From: Lolium rigidum
Taxonomy: Eukaryota > Streptophyta > Magnoliopsida > Poales > Poaceae
Length of the DNA stretch: 64,000 nt
Direction of reading: 5' to 3'
NCBI RefSeq assembly: GCF_022539505.1
Contig: NC_061512.1
Location: 248,698,510-248,762,509 of the forward strand
The notes beneath the pieces are model-generated. The model had not been told where the DNA came from. It ran no database searches and saw only the letters and a program-made list of their open reading frames with translations. Made by a program: the position numbers and the translations under genes. Shown piece after piece: positions 11,579 through 24,541 of the stretch (positions are counted from its first letter, which is position 1; the number at the start of each line of letters is the position of its first letter).

Positions 11579-12440
11579 CTACAAGCAAGCTAAGTATCTT
11601 TACCTAATTAAAGCACAAACTTAAGACGATCTAGTTCCAATTTTATTTGCACTTATTGGTGGCTAACCAGTCTATTAACGATATGAACGAGCCGTCGCGT
11701 CTATTACTTCCGACCAGACGCCGAGCGATTAGCTATTTTTTCAACTACATTCACTTCATCGACTGCTACTTCTCTACATGGACCAAGCCATCGAGTTTAT
11801 CAGCGACGAACATTCAATACAAAAAAAATCAGGAACTATATTTACAAATTAGTTACTAATGTAAAATTTATTTAGCAAAATATTTTTGGCTCGTGCTATT
11901 ATTTGCGCCCGAACTTGCGCACAACAACAGAACTGAAAATTGAAACAAAAGCTTCGACTACTCCATCCGGTCGACCGCGTCCCCGCCGCACACTCGTCGT
12001 ACTGGGGGGTTCGTCTGTCGTGGACCCGACATTGTAGACTCGATATACTCGGGTGTTCGCCAGTCGCGGATCCGCTATATCAACTACGTCTTCTTCATCG
12101 ACCATGCCGGCCACGCGCCATGCGGCTACATCAACTATTTTCTGGCCGCATGACTACTTCAACTGCGCCCGCTGCATCGACTATTTCTGGCCGCGCAACT
12201 GTTTCGACTGCGCTCGCCACATCGCCCATCTTCTGGCCACACAACTACTTCGACTGCGTCTACCATGCGACCTGCCTCCACATTGGCCTCGCCGCAGCCG
12301 AGCTAAGTGTACCTCTTCCTTTCGCCACATCCGACGCTTAGGGAGGTGCCATTACATCGTTATCTTCAGTATTCTCGATTACTCGGTGGATTTATCTTCT
12401 TTGGCTCTGGATATATCTTCCCCGACCCAATGGATATCAT
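11579..12440. other. Non-genic stretch with a 45-bp minisatellite
   Basis: No gene is visible. The part 12128-12260 holds three diverged 45-46-bp units sharing TCTGGCC and TTCGACTGCG. The rest is unremarkable. Confidence 0.55.
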
Positions 12441-13190
12441 CTTATATAAATGACCCGATGTAAATATGGACCCGATAAACTTTCGGGAGCGTTAGAATTA
12501 CTCGGGGGCTCCTAGAAGATCTTCGACTACTATGTTTACTCCCATCGGGAGCGTTGGAATTCAAGAAAATATGAAGACACTTTATACTATCACTCCCATT
12601 GGGAGCGCTGGTTCGATGGAATCCAAGAAAAACATGAAGACTCCTTACACTATCACTCCCATCTGGAGTGCTGGTTCGCTGGAATTCAAGCAACATGAAG
12701 AATACTTCTACTATCAATAATTTCCACGAAAGCCTCAGGGAACATGCGAGTGCTGCAATCGATGAAAATCATGGCTCAACAAGATATGTTGCGATTAGTG
12801 CGGGTCCATTGGGCCTGCAACGTGAGCTGATCACTCACAACTTGCTGGTGACCACTATACAAACGAATACGCGGCTCAGTAAGATGAAATGAGTCCGTCG
12901 GGTCTGCAGTACGCCCTATGCTTGGGTGTTACCGCCGACGATTTACGAAGATACACGACTCAGTAAGATGAAATGGGTCTGCCGGGTCTGTAGTGCGCCC
13001 TATGCTCGGGTGACACCGCCGACGATTTATGAAGATACACGTATCAGTAAGATGAAATGAGTCCGTCGGGTCTGCAGTGCGCCCTATACTCGGGTGTTAC
13101 CGTCGACGATTTACAAAGATACACGGCTCAGTAAGATGCAATGAGTCTGTCGGGTCTGCAGCGCACCCTACGTTCGGGTGATGCCACAGA
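12440..13190 (+). repeat. Retrotransposon remnant with 60-bp and 84-bp tandem repeats
   Basis: About 12537-12710 has three roughly 60-bp units starting ACTCCCAT. 12875-13190 has 3.75 units of exactly 84 bp, starting at 12875, 12959, 13043 and 13127 (CTCAGTAAGATG). The words CTCGGGGGCTCC (about 12503) and CTCCCATCGGGAGCG (about 12538) also occur, inverted, in the region beside element B's 3' LTR. I therefore read this as a decayed plus-strand relative of that region. Confidence 0.6.
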
Positions 13191-13420
13191 CCAATCATCA
13201 ACTCCTCCGGGGCATCATCCAAATCATCGACTCCTCTGGGAAATCATCCAAAACATCGACTCCTCCGGGACATCATCCAAAACATCGACTCCTCCGGACA
13301 TCATCCAAATCATCGACTCCTCCGGGACATCTTCAAAATCATCGACTCCTCCGTGACATCATCCAAATCATCGACTCCTCTATGACATCATCAATTCCTC
13401 TGTGACATCATCAAAAGCAT
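13187..13420 (+). repeat. 29-bp minisatellite, about 7-8 units
   Basis: Units with ACTCCTC begin at 13201, 13230, 13259, 13288, 13316, 13345 and 13374, so the period is 29 (once 28) bp. Consensus: catcatccaaatcatcg followed by actcctccggga. The units are direct, contiguous and without spacers. Confidence 0.8.
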
Positions 13421-13423
13421 CCA

Positions 13424-13722
13424 AATGTTCTCGGAACTCGAAGTTTGGCATGCAGTTTTTCATGTGTGCCAACTATGATCACGATGGAATGGCAAGCTCA
13501 GCGTACCCGAGGCCTCCAGTATGTTTCATTTCATCTTTGTTTGTAGCAACTTTCTTATTTTTATTGGAGTCTCCTCGGCCCCTCTGCATGTGGTACCATT
13601 GGATTGACACGGAGCAACCTGCGTGGATGGCCAAAGAGACCGAGGAAAGGCATCGCCGTGTATGTGCCGACTTCAAGGTGCAGGAGCATGCAAAGGAGGT
13701 TGTTGCACATGCGAAAGTATAG
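13424..13722 (+). pseudogene. GRF-type zinc-finger-like gene fragment
   Basis: Translation gives FFMCANYDHDG, then after a possible 51-bp intron (about 13519-13570, GTATGT...TTGGAG) PRPLCMWYHWIDTEQP and a basic helical tail (EERHRRVCADF). The C...NYD...C..YHWID.E pattern is like the second half of plant GRF-type zinc fingers, which bind nucleic acid and are often carried by grass transposons. The first Cys pair expected upstream is replaced by the minisatellite, so this is a 5'-truncated fragment. The assignment is by motif only. Confidence 0.45.
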
Positions 13723-14910
13723 TGAGAGATGGCTCAAGAACCATTAGGAGGAGCAACACGTTCGCTTGATGACTAGGGGAAGAGACTCATGGTGGAGGAT
13801 GCGAAGTTGAAGGAGGAAGAGACAACGCAACACCACCAGAACTCCACGAACTAACCCATCGATACATCAGAATTCGCACCGCTTTCTAGTTGATCTAGCT
13901 ACTAGATTTGCTGGAGAATGGCAACAAATGGATACCAAATAGCTTGAATATGAGGAAAATGAAAGAAAACAGAGGGAAAACGAAACAGAATTGAGGAGAG
14001 GAGGAAGAAGGGGCGAGCGCCAGGTCTGATTTAATGTGTGCAGATCGGCTTATTTTAGGGTGAGCTTGCCCGACACCCTCGCCTCAGAATTCTTCGGCCC
14101 TACACTGCTCGTCAGCCAGCAGGCCGACCCGTCTACTCAAGCTGTGCATAACCGAAGTGAAACCTCGTATTTCAGTTTTTTCAATTATATTGTTAGGTTT
14201 AAGTTAGCAAAAGAGCTAACCGCTATGCCTTCAGTTTATTCGGTTAAAAAACAAAATATTTTAGTTAAACCGAATGTCCATCTCATCGTAAAATCACGTT
14301 CTCCAAGCTCAGGCCCAACTTCAGACGGATCATTAATATAGGTCAGAAAGTACAATAAATTTATGAAAGCGCTTCTGTTTGCTGGTTTGGACGCGTTGTT
14401 CTGTGATCTGTATACACGGTGGGTGGTCGTGAGTTCAACACCTCTAGGACATGTTGTTCAGTGATATGTGTACACGATGGTTCTCACGGTGTCCTGAATA
14501 TTGTTTTTACCAAAATTTCTCCATTTTTCCATTCCTTTAGATGTAAGAGGTTCTGTTTGATGTTAGAAAATACAAACTACCAGTATATGCAACCATAAAA
14601 GTTAGGTGATATTCAAAAAACATGTTACCGAAACCGAAACGAATTTGTGAATCATATTTTCATATAAAATCGTATTGACTGAAGTATAGAAACTGTATCA
14701 ACCATAAAACCAAATGTGCATCCGGGCCTTCTCCTCAACCTTTCGGGAAAGCGTTCCCCGACCAGCCGCTTTTAGGAAAGCCGCGCTCCACCAGTTCTTC
14801 TTTCGGCCGGTTATGACACCATGAATCTCACTTTTCGGTTCCAGATCCCCGATAAGTCCCATTCTGGCTACACTAGCTCGAACCAGCATTATTTCTATAA
14901 AATTTCAAAT
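13723..14910. other. Non-genic stretch
   Basis: No supported gene, repeat array or clear transposon terminus seen. The short ORF at 14036-14341 shows no known motif. Confidence 0.4.
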
Positions 14911-14919
14911 TTAAGTATG

Positions 14920-15880
14920 GGCCGTGCTAGTAATCCCCGGAAGCTCCAAACTTTCCAGTTCCTGCTTACATGTGTGACACTGTCCACTTTCACCTGAAGC
15001 AGCAAAAAACCTCCTGTTTTTGCTTCATTGAAGTAAAAAACGGTTCGATCAAAAAGACTAAAAAGTAGAAGGAGTGTTGCGACTCATTTAAATTTTGTTT
15101 CTTCGCAGCAAAAAAAAGTCCCGCTTTTGCTTTATTGAAGCAAAAAAGGGTTCACGTAAATACAAAAAATAAAAAGACATGTCGGACGGAGCAGGTCGGA
15201 GACTCGCCAGAGATTCATCTGAGACCTCATCGGTAGGGGATGTTGCGGCCGGCAACGGTGGTGCTGCAAGCCAGGGACGGTGGTGCTACAAGCCGGGGCG
15301 ACAACATTACCATCTGGTGGAGGCGGTGCTTCAAGGAGTGGGCATCGATGCTACGATTGTACAATATTGTTGCTTCAATTATTCCCCTATTATGCGACTT
15401 TAGAAGATTTTTTTTTGCTACAAGGTCTCCGGCGATGTTCTCCAACGAGGTCGTGTTTTTAGTACAAATGCTGCAATGCTATAATAGTATATTATTTTTT
15501 CTACAATTGTTCTGTCATGCTTTAGTACAAATGTTTTGCTACGAGGTCTCCGGCAACGGTGCTCCGGTGTGTTCTCCGGTGAAGTACGGTGCTCCGACGA
15601 GGTCTCCGGTGAAGTACGGTGCTCCGGTGAAGTACGGTGCTCCAGCGAAGTCTCCGGCGAGGTCCACAATCGAATGGTCTTTGTGTTTTTGTTTTTAGTC
15701 GAACCGTTTTTTGCTTCAATGAAGCAAAAGCGGGGCTTTTTTTGCTTCAATGAAGTGAAAGTGGGATTTAAAGCAAAACTGAAGAGAGAACCCGATCTAA
15801 CGACTCAGATTGATTGAATCCAACTGTGGAAAATTCGGAGGCCGGGAGGTTTGTAGCCTCTTGAGGATGTCGAGCATTTT
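14920..15880. mobile_element. Possible DNA-transposon remnant with inverted subterminal repeats
   Basis: At 15015-15060 and 15120-15165 the sequence reads GTTTTTGCTTCATTGAAG followed by AAAAAACGGTTCGA-like words. The reverse complement of the same words occurs at about 15695-15770. Between them lies a GC-rich stretch with a short imperfect repeat (GGTGCTCCGGTGAAGTAC, about 15560-15665). I could not fix outer ends or a target duplication, so the class is undetermined. Confidence 0.35.
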
Positions 15881-16056
15881 CCTTTAAGTATTATGCGTGG
15901 AAGTAAGAGAAAAAGTATTATTAAAAAAATCGCCATTTTGAAGGGAATGCAAATAAACCGCGCGCCTGCAGTTCCGATGCTCGCCGGTTACAACTCATCA
16001 TCCCCACTTCACTCGCCGCGCAGTCTCCCCATTCGCCACCACGCCGGCAACCGCCG

Positions 16057-19000
16057 ATGGCTCCTGCTCGGACCGTCCCCTCCGCCGCGCTCCTCTTCCT
16101 CCTGCTCCTAGCCACCATCTTCGCGCCTGCTGGCGGCGTGGAGATCCTCTCCAAGTCCCGCCTGGAGCGCTGCGCCCTGGACTCGGGGGCCGGCGGCAGC
16201 CTCGCCTGCGACCGCAAGATCGTCCTCAACCTCGCCGTACCCAGCGGCTCCGTAAGCATCTCCTCCTCGCGCCCCGATTCCTCAGCCGCAGAACCGTGAC
16301 GGTTTGTTTGGGGGTGCTCTACGCAGAGCGGCCGCGAGGCGTCGCTGGTGGCGCAGGTGGTGGAGGTGGAGGAGAAGGACACGCAGGCGATGCAGACGGT
16401 GCGGGATCCCCCCGTCATCACCATCAACAAGTCCGCCGTCTACGCGCTCTACGAAATCTCCTACGTCAGGGTAAACCGCCCTTTGCACAAATGTAGTACG
16501 AATTCATTGTTCCTGAATCAAAGTTGTCTCTGTTTTCGGAAGCAAGTTGGCTCCCGTTCCCATTAATTTTGGATGAGCACACCATAGAGATATTAATCAT
16601 GGCCGTTTCTTAGTGGGAAGCAACTCTGCGGGTTTCAAAAGCTTCGGAAGTATTGGAATGCCATTCCATATGCTTTAATCTTGATGGACGGGGACTGTTT
16701 TTCAGGGTGTTTCTTTGGTCTACATGTCCTCATACTTTTATAGCTGTCCCATTTGTGTCATCCGCATTTTGTTGTCTCATTTGATATGCAGAATGTTGTA
16801 ATGAAAAGTTTAGTTATGTTGCTGATAGTATCAACTGTTGCCTACCAGTAACAACTATGCTTTAACAAATCTTGTGAATTGAGAACTGATTTCTATTCTG
16901 TTTTTGTTTCTTCAGGATGTTGCTTACAAACCAGAGGAAAAGTTTTCCAGGACCCGTAAATGTGAGTCGGATGCTGGTGCCGATATTGTTGGAGAATGTG
17001 AAAGGTAAAGCACTTAGGCACTCGATCCAGTTGATAGGTTGGTATCATCAATATTTCTGGGAGGTGTTCCAGTGGTAGATCGTCATCATTACACACTCAT
17101 CTTTATAGTTTTAGCACCTCCATAATTTGTGTCGTGTCACTCTTGGAGTGCGTTTATTAACATATTATAACCCTTGTTTTGTACATTTATGTAGCACATC
17201 ATTTTAGCTTCGCATAGCTAATTTTTTCTTTGGAGTAATTATTATTAATTGGTAACTGAACCTGGAAGTTTGGTAAGAAGTAACTTGCACCTTTTCACAG
17301 ATGTTTCTACTTTCATGGCCACTCATATCCGTGGACTGTCTCTAGATTTCTGGATCCAATATTTTTCTCAGACATTTCCAAATATTGTATTACTAATGAT
17401 GTTTATTTCATGAGTATGGTTAGGTTACGGGATCAGAACGGCCACATAATTGAGCATACTGAGGTAAGGCACATTTGCCTTTGCCATCCTTATTATCTTA
17501 GTGTCTTAAGTAGTAGACAATATTGAACCAGCCAGTTTTTTACCAAATAAACCTAATATTCTTAATGGCTAGACACATATTAAGGAAAATAAATAAAAGC
17601 ACATATGAAGTTCTTACCAATACACTTATGCAATGGATGGCAAATCATTTTCATTGAAATCTAATGTTTCCTCTACACTTGACATTGCACTAGCCTGTTT
17701 GCTGTCCATGTGGGCCTAATCGCCGTGTTGCTTCTTCTTGTGGAACAATTTGTAAGTTAGGCACTCCTGGATTTTCAATATATAACTACATTGTGTTACG
17801 CATTTCACACACATCTTCCGTGCAGTTGACAAAATGTTCAAAGGCAAAGCTAATACGGCTCACTGTGTACGTTATCCAGGTGATTGGTATGGGCATTAAT
17901 TGTGATGTATCATTGAAATATTTACCAATATTAGCTTATTAATAACTCCACCTGCCGAGTTCAGTAAAAAAAGCTTGTGTGTTACCTATGATTTTTTTGG
18001 ACTTTCAGTTTTAATTGGAAAATCTTTATCTTCCTTTGTGATTTGACTAGAGGCCAGCCTAGTTTCTTACGCAATATCCTTATCTCTTACTATCCCATTT
18101 CAGTCGGCACAGTTCTCTTTTGTTGCTAAAATCATCAAGTATGCACTTCACATATTGGGGAACAAATGTGATCTAATTTATTTACTTATTTTGAAGTAGA
18201 GGACTAGGGGAATACTTATATGCTGGTGCCAAACTTATATGCTGTTCACAGCGTCCCATGGTTCTTTTGGTCATTGTTCAGGTCAAAATTCGAGTAAGTT
18301 TGTGCATCTCCGTTTCTTCTGAACAGGTATCATGTTTTTTCAATTGGAAGAAGTTCAATTGGTTACAGCATCAGAGTACAAGTAAAGAAAGGCTCTTCTG
18401 TAATGGTAAGAATGGAAATTCTGCAATGTTACTTATGTATAGGCTGACAATATGTTAGCACACACAAAGTCATCTGTTTTGACCATAATATTATATTTTA
18501 ACATGCTTTTTCTGGAGTCCTATCAAGTTTGGGAACCTTAGTTTGCTGTGCTTTTATTTTCTGATCTTGTGCTCTTCAAAGGGCTAAGATTCTGAACATT
18601 CTATATATTTATCAAATGAAGGTGTTGTTAAAGAATTATTATTTTGGTATTCTAATATGCAATGTGTTATTTTGGACTCTGAGTATAGCAGTCACTTCCA
18701 AAATATTAGTGTAACTTCACCAAATTGACATTACACTGCAGGAGGTTATTGTTGGTCCCGAGAATCGAACTGTTGTTTCTAAAGACAACTTTCTGAGAGT
18801 AAATCTAATTGGTGACTATCTTCCTTATAAAAGTATCCCAGAATTCGAAGACTTCTATCTTGTGACTCCACGAAAGGTACTCATCAAATTATGATAGGTC
18901 TATTGCTGTCATGTGACTTCATAATTGTTGTCTGTATCTGACGTATTGAAGGGTGCTGGTGACGGTCAACCGCAAGTTCTTGGCGATGAATTCTCCAGGT

Positions 19001-22000
19001 GGATGCTGTTGGAGAGAGTACGGTTTACATTAGACGGTCTTGAGTGCAACAAGATTGGTGTTGGGTACGAGGCTTACAGAAACCAGCCTAACCTTTGTTC
19101 ATCACCATATTGGAGCTGCTTGTACAATCAGCTTTGGAATTTTTGGGAGGTGAGATGGCGTATTATCAAGTTTGAGGTGACAAATGTCAAGTTTCTTGTT
19201 GCTGAAACATGATATGTTAATATTGGATTTTTTTAGTCTTGACTTTTCTTTGACCATTCGTATCAGGCTGACGACAACCGGATAAACAGAAACCAAGAGC
19301 CCCAGTATATTGTGCAGGGAAGATTTGATAGGATCAACCAACATCCGGTTAAGCTCCCGCCAGCTATTTATCGTGTCCCATTGTTATGCTATTGTTGGAC
19401 AGCACATTTGATACATACCCGTTACAGCATGCAGGAGTTCAGTCCTTCTCTATTGGACTCACAGAACTTATGAATACCAACTTGCTGATAGAGCTGAGTG
19501 CTGATGATATAGATTATGTATACCAGAGGTATCGATCATGCTTATGCGTTTTTATTATGCATTTACAATTGGGTTTACAGTACAAGCACCAACCGTTTCG
19601 AATACAGCATCGTAAATGTATGACATTTGGACAAACTTTAGGGAAACACAATTTCTTATTCCAGTGTTACACCTTACCATGCTGCTCAGAACTTGTTTTT
19701 TCCTCTTTATAGAAACTCTCTTGGTTCCACGTGCAATTGTGTGCTACATATTTCGATTTATATATTTAAAAATGAGCTATCAACTATAATGCTTTTGATT
19801 GGAAATTTAATTGTGCTGTTGTAATTTGGACCCATCGAAATAAGCGGAGTAGACATTTCCCCTTTTTCTCCAATTAATGTGGGAATTTCTAGCCTCTTAG
19901 AGGTAGAGCAATTGTGGAAATTTCTTTTAACCTTGCTTTGCTGATATAATAAATAGTTATACATGTAACACCTTACACTTATTTCTCAATTTCTTAATTT
20001 CAGGAGTCCAGGGAAGATAATTAGCATTAATGTCCCTACATTTCAAGCCTTAAGTCAAGTTGGTACTGCGCAGGTTACAATTAAGAACATTGGCAAACTG
20101 GAAGCTTCATATAGCTTGACGGTATGCATCGTCATGGAAATCACATTTTTCTTTGCAAGTACCTTCTCATATGTGTTTCTACATAGTAAGCAACCTTTTC
20201 GTAGATCATTAGTTGCATTATTTATTTTCTACAAAGAAGATAGATTTATGAACTAATTTCCTATCCATCCTCCTTGCTGTTCTTGCATGGATTTCCTTTC
20301 CATACCCACATAGGCTGTCACACCAAATTGTTTAATTGTGATTTATTTTACCAACACAACTTATTTTTAGTATATGATTTGCTTCGCCTCTTAAGTTTTC
20401 CTGAAATTTGATGAGTGGCTCACTCCTTTTACAGTTCAACTGCTTAAGTGGCATCAGTTATGTGGAGGTAACAGTACGCACTCTTCATATTTCTGCCATT
20501 ATAATCTTTCTTGAGTTTTGTAGTAGTACTCTCTTGGTTGACAAGCTACACCACTAAATTTCATTCTAAAATTTATTTGCGTCTGAATCCAATTTTTACA
20601 GTCAAATTATTCATCATCAAAGTTGCCTGTTCTGGTTATATGCTTATCAAATTTCTTCCCTTGAAGCTACTTTGTAATTTCATTTTCAGGAGCAATTCTT
20701 CATCATGAAACCAGATGAAGTGCTTATTCGCTCATTCTATTTGCGTTCGTCAACTGACCAAGCATCAAATTACCGATGCACGAGTGAGTTTGAAATTGAA
20801 GACAGCTCATCATTGTTTCTAAATCCAAAATCATGTTTTAGGAACTAACATGCTTGTGGTCAATTGCAGCTATTTTGAAAGCGTCGGATTTCAGTGAACT
20901 TGACAGAGCAGAATGCCAGTTCGCTACTACAGCTACAGTTTTTGACAATGGAACGCAGGTTCAGAAATATTTGCGCTCTTGTATTGATTCCGTTAGGACT
21001 TATTACCTTTTTTTTCCTGCTAGAATAAGCTCAGCAAGATAGTTTTAATCTGCTTATATTATTTCATTCTGATCATCAACGTGTGCGTATCTCTTGCCTT
21101 CATAAGCTTTTGACATCACCGATATTCCCGTTATCCAATTTCCTATACTATCTGTGAATACCGAATAAGCAGCTTCCTGAGTTCTTTACCTTTTAGTTTC
21201 CTGAGCAATCCAATGTGTTGATAGTCTTCACACAATCTGTATTTCATTTTGTCATGAGAAATGTTGTCCCCAGCATTGTTTGTTTATTTCTTGCTTTGAT
21301 GAAAACCATGTAGATTGGTCCACCGAACCAACGGAAGGGTGGCATCAAGGGTTTCTTTGAAGCCATCAAAGCCCTGTGGCTCAACACGTGGGACAGTGTG
21401 ATCGATTTCTTCACCGGCAGATCATGCAGGTACGCGGTTTCCTCCGACAGAACAATGTTTTTTTCTGGTTTAGTTTGGCTCTCTTCTTTCGAATCGCACT
21501 TCGTCTGTAATTTCCTGACCCTTTTAGCCCATTATAATCTCTTCCCATGGAGCAGTACCAAGTGCTCGAGCTTCTTCGACCTGAGCTGCCACATCCAGTA
21601 CATCTGCATCGGCTGGCTCGTCATGGCCGGCCTGCTGCTTTGCTTACTGCCCACAGGTTCGTACGCATCTCATCTCATCAAGTTACAAGCTTGAACCCAG
21701 CCTTTTCACGTCGCCAACGCTTGCCACCAAGCAAATTTTTTTATCATCATGTTTGCCTGCAGTTGCGGTGCTCCTGTGGCTTCTCCATCAGAATGGCCTC
21801 TTCGACCCGCTGTACGACTGGTGGGAGGACGTGTTCGGGCCGCCGGAGACCGTGCACCCCAAGCGCGGGAGAGGCCACCAAGGTCACCACGCCGGCCACC
21901 ATCACCACAACCGGCACGCGCACGCGCACAAGAAGTCCAGGAGCGGCGTCCCCGGCCACCACCACCACCGTCACGGCGGCCAGCCTGACGCGGCGGCTGA

Positions 22001-22211
22001 GGGCGGCGAGCGGCACCGGCGCAGGCCAGCGCTCGGCGTGCAGCACAGGGACGGGGGTCACAAGCACCACCGGCACGGCAAGGCGCCACAGAGGGAGCGG
22101 GAGAGGGATGGTGGCGGCGTGGAATACAAGGAGCAGCGCGGGCATCGTGAGAGGCGCGGCGGGGGCGACCGCGAGCGGGAACGCGAGCGGCACCACTCCC
22201 GGGCGGTGTAG
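16057..22211 (+). CDS. HAP2: HAP2/GCS1 gamete membrane-fusion protein
   Basis: Eighteen exons with GT-AG junctions join without a stop into 727 codons: 16057-16251, 16327-16470, 16916-17004, 17424-17463, 17694-17751, 17826-17886, 18327-18405, 18742-18876, 18952-19149, 19267-19347, 19428-19528, 20004-20121, 20435-20467, 20690-20783, 20870-20958, 21314-21429, 21553-21656, 21763-22211. HAP2 sits in the sperm plasma membrane and, as a class II-like fusogen, drives sperm-egg membrane merger. Visible: a signal peptide (LLFLLLLATIF, residues 1-26), the family's mature start VEILSKSRLERC, the KIVLNLAVPSGS block, a Cys cluster (CC.C at 159-162, C172), the LNTWDSVIDFF block, one membrane span (about 560-586), then a cytoplasmic tail of about 140 residues rich in His, Arg and Lys. 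No disabling change seen. Expression in male gametes is family knowledge. Confidence 0.95.
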
Positions 22212-22735
22212 AAGATGGTCGCGATCAATGCCTGTCTATGGAATGGGACCCCTCGGGAGATTAGGAACTCTTTGCGTCTGTGATTCACGTTGTGGACCTG
22301 TGATTAACGCTGTCGAGCTGTACCAGTGTATCTGTGTTTGACTTCAAAGTTGATGACACTAGCATGTACAAAGTACATACGACCACTTAAGTATTTTTCG
22401 ATTACCTCGTCATTTCATTTTTTAATGTTTTGATAGTCAATGCAAGTTTACTCCACAAGAATCAAGTAAGTGGTGCATCTTGACAACAATACAATTGTTG
22501 AGAATGGAAAACAAAGAGGCAGTTTAGGAAGACAACGATACAGTTGATAATGCTCCCCAGCCCTCCCCCCAGCTTGCTCCCTAAATTTGGTCAGCTTGCT
22601 CCCTAAATTTGGTTAGGCTAAACGTACTAGTTTCAAAGCATAACCGAATTCGGGGCTTATCTACTGTAAAGATTCGCCGGGAGTATAATGTGCCACAAAT
22701 ATAATAAAATGCATAGAGATCCGTGTGCCATATAA
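22212..22735. other. HAP2 3' flank
   Basis: Contains the likely HAP2 3' UTR and a two-unit direct repeat of CAGCTTGCTCCCTAAATTTGG at about 22570-22612. No gene seen. Confidence 0.5.
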
Positions 22736-22781
22736 GGGCATGTACAATGGTGACCATGCGTCTAAACTAATGTACATGCCC
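22736..22781. mobile_element. Minimal Tourist-like MITE
   Basis: Ends GGGCATGTACA and TGTACATGCCC are exact inverse copies, and the flanks carry TAA on both sides. At 46 bp it is an internally deleted remnant. The following 22785-22960 has similar words (GGTGCTTA...) and may be part of a related MITE. Confidence 0.55.
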
Positions 22782-22963
22782 TAAGGCCATCTACACTGCA
22801 AGGTGCTTAGATGAGTGCTTATAAAAATAAACAGAACATTTCCGTACACATCGGTGCTTATTTGTATAGGAGAGGTGCCTAGTATAAATAAGCACCGGTT
22901 CTTAACCAAACCGGTTTATTTTTCTAAACACTGATGGTGCTCGTCATAACGCGGACTTCACAC

Positions 22964-24541
22964 TGTTGGGAACCCTAAGAGGAAGATATGATGAGCACAA
23001 CAACAAGTTTTACCTTAGTAAGAAACCAATGTTTAATCAACTAGTAGAAGAAAAGCGTGACTTCTGAAGGTGTTGCTAGATGACTAGTGGCAGGGCGTAC
23101 TACCGGCGTCAGCAACAACGTGGAACCTGCCCACAACACAACCAAAATACTTTGCCCTAACTTGCAGTGAGGTTGTCAATCTCACCGGTTTCGCTGAACA
23201 TAAATGATTAAATGTATCGAGTGGAAGGAGATGTTTGCAGTAATTAAAGAGAACAGAGTTTACAGAAAGTAAACAAAGCATGATTGTAGTGGTTGAATTT
23301 ATCAGTGGAAAGGAAAGGACCGGGGTCCACCATTCACTAAATGTGTCTCTCCATAAAGATAAATAACATGCTGGGTGAACAAATTATAGCTGGACAATTG
23401 ACAGAATATCGATCATACATGACAAGATGATTACTATTACTATGAGATTTGTTTGGACATTACAACATAATACATAGACTGTAATCCAACTACGTCTATG
23501 ACTAATAATCCACCTTTCGGTTATCGTCCGAACCCCTACCAGTATTAAGTTGCTAGCAACAGATTATCACATCTGTGTGTAAAGTAAACAATAGAATTAC
23601 CCTTGGATAAAACATTGTTGTTTTCTCCCTAGTAACAACAGCACATCTACAATCTTAGAAGTTATGTCACTCTCCTAGAAAACTAGAGGCATGAACCTGC
23701 TATCGAACATAAATACTCCCTCTTGGAGTCACAAGCATCTACTTGGACAGAGTATCTACTAGCAACTGAGAGCATGCAAGATCACAAATAACATATGACA
23801 AGAATATATAATCGATCTCAACATAGTATACAATATTCATCGGATCCCAGCAAACACAACATGTAGCATTACATAAGGATGATCTTGATCATGTAGGGCA
23901 GCTCACAAGATCGAAACATGAGGCACGAATTAGAGAAGATAATCATCTAGATACTCCTATGGACCTATAGTCTAGGGATGAACTACTCACGCATCATTTC
24001 GGAGGTGGGCATGGCGATGTAGATGCACCCGACGATGATTTCCCCCTCCGGCAGGGTGCCGAGAAGAGCTTCAGAACCCTCCCGAGATGGGTTCTGCAAT
24101 GGCGGCCGCGACGGAACTTTTCGTGGATGGAGGCTCGGATGTTCAAGGTTTTCCCGAGATCGTGATTAAATAGGCGGAGGGGCGATGTCGGTGGAGGCCA
24201 GGGTGGCCCACACCACCCCTAGGCGCGGGCCAGAGCTAGGCCACGCCTAGGGCAGGTGTGGCCGCCCTGCTGCCCCCCTTCGCCTCCCCTCTGGACTCTG
24301 TCTTCGATACGGAAAAAAATTGACTTCGGCTTTTGTTTCGTCAAATTCCGAGAATATTTCCTGTACACTTTTTCTGAAATACAAAACAACAGAAAACATG
24401 GAACTGGCACTATGACATCTTGTTAATAGGTTAATGCCAGGAAATGTATAAAAGTGTAACGAAGTATGAGCAAAACATATATAAATTGGTGTAAAACAAG
24501 CATGGAGCATCAAAAATTATAGATATGTTTGGGACGTATCA
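22964..24541. mobile_element. Solo LTR, 1578 bp
   Basis: It begins TGTTGGGAACCC, ends GGGACGTATCA, and is flanked by CACAC and AACAC (4 of 5 match). No internal domain, primer site or second LTR is present. Its end, read in reverse (TGATACGTCCC), matches the start of the insertion at 61196, so both are from related families. Confidence 0.75.

Noticed and set aside
13187..13420. Regular 29-bp direct repeats resembling a CRISPR array
   Set aside because: Units are contiguous without unique spacers, there are no cas genes, and the genome is a plant's; it is a minisatellite.
15240..15698. 152-codon open frame with repeated SPVKYGAP units
   Set aside because: It is produced by a short tandem DNA repeat inside a transposon remnant and has no known domain.
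21547..22341. 264-codon open frame over the HAP2 last exons
   Set aside because: It runs through an intron and in another frame of exon 18; the GC-rich, His/Arg-rich coding sequence leaves several shadow frames open on both strands.
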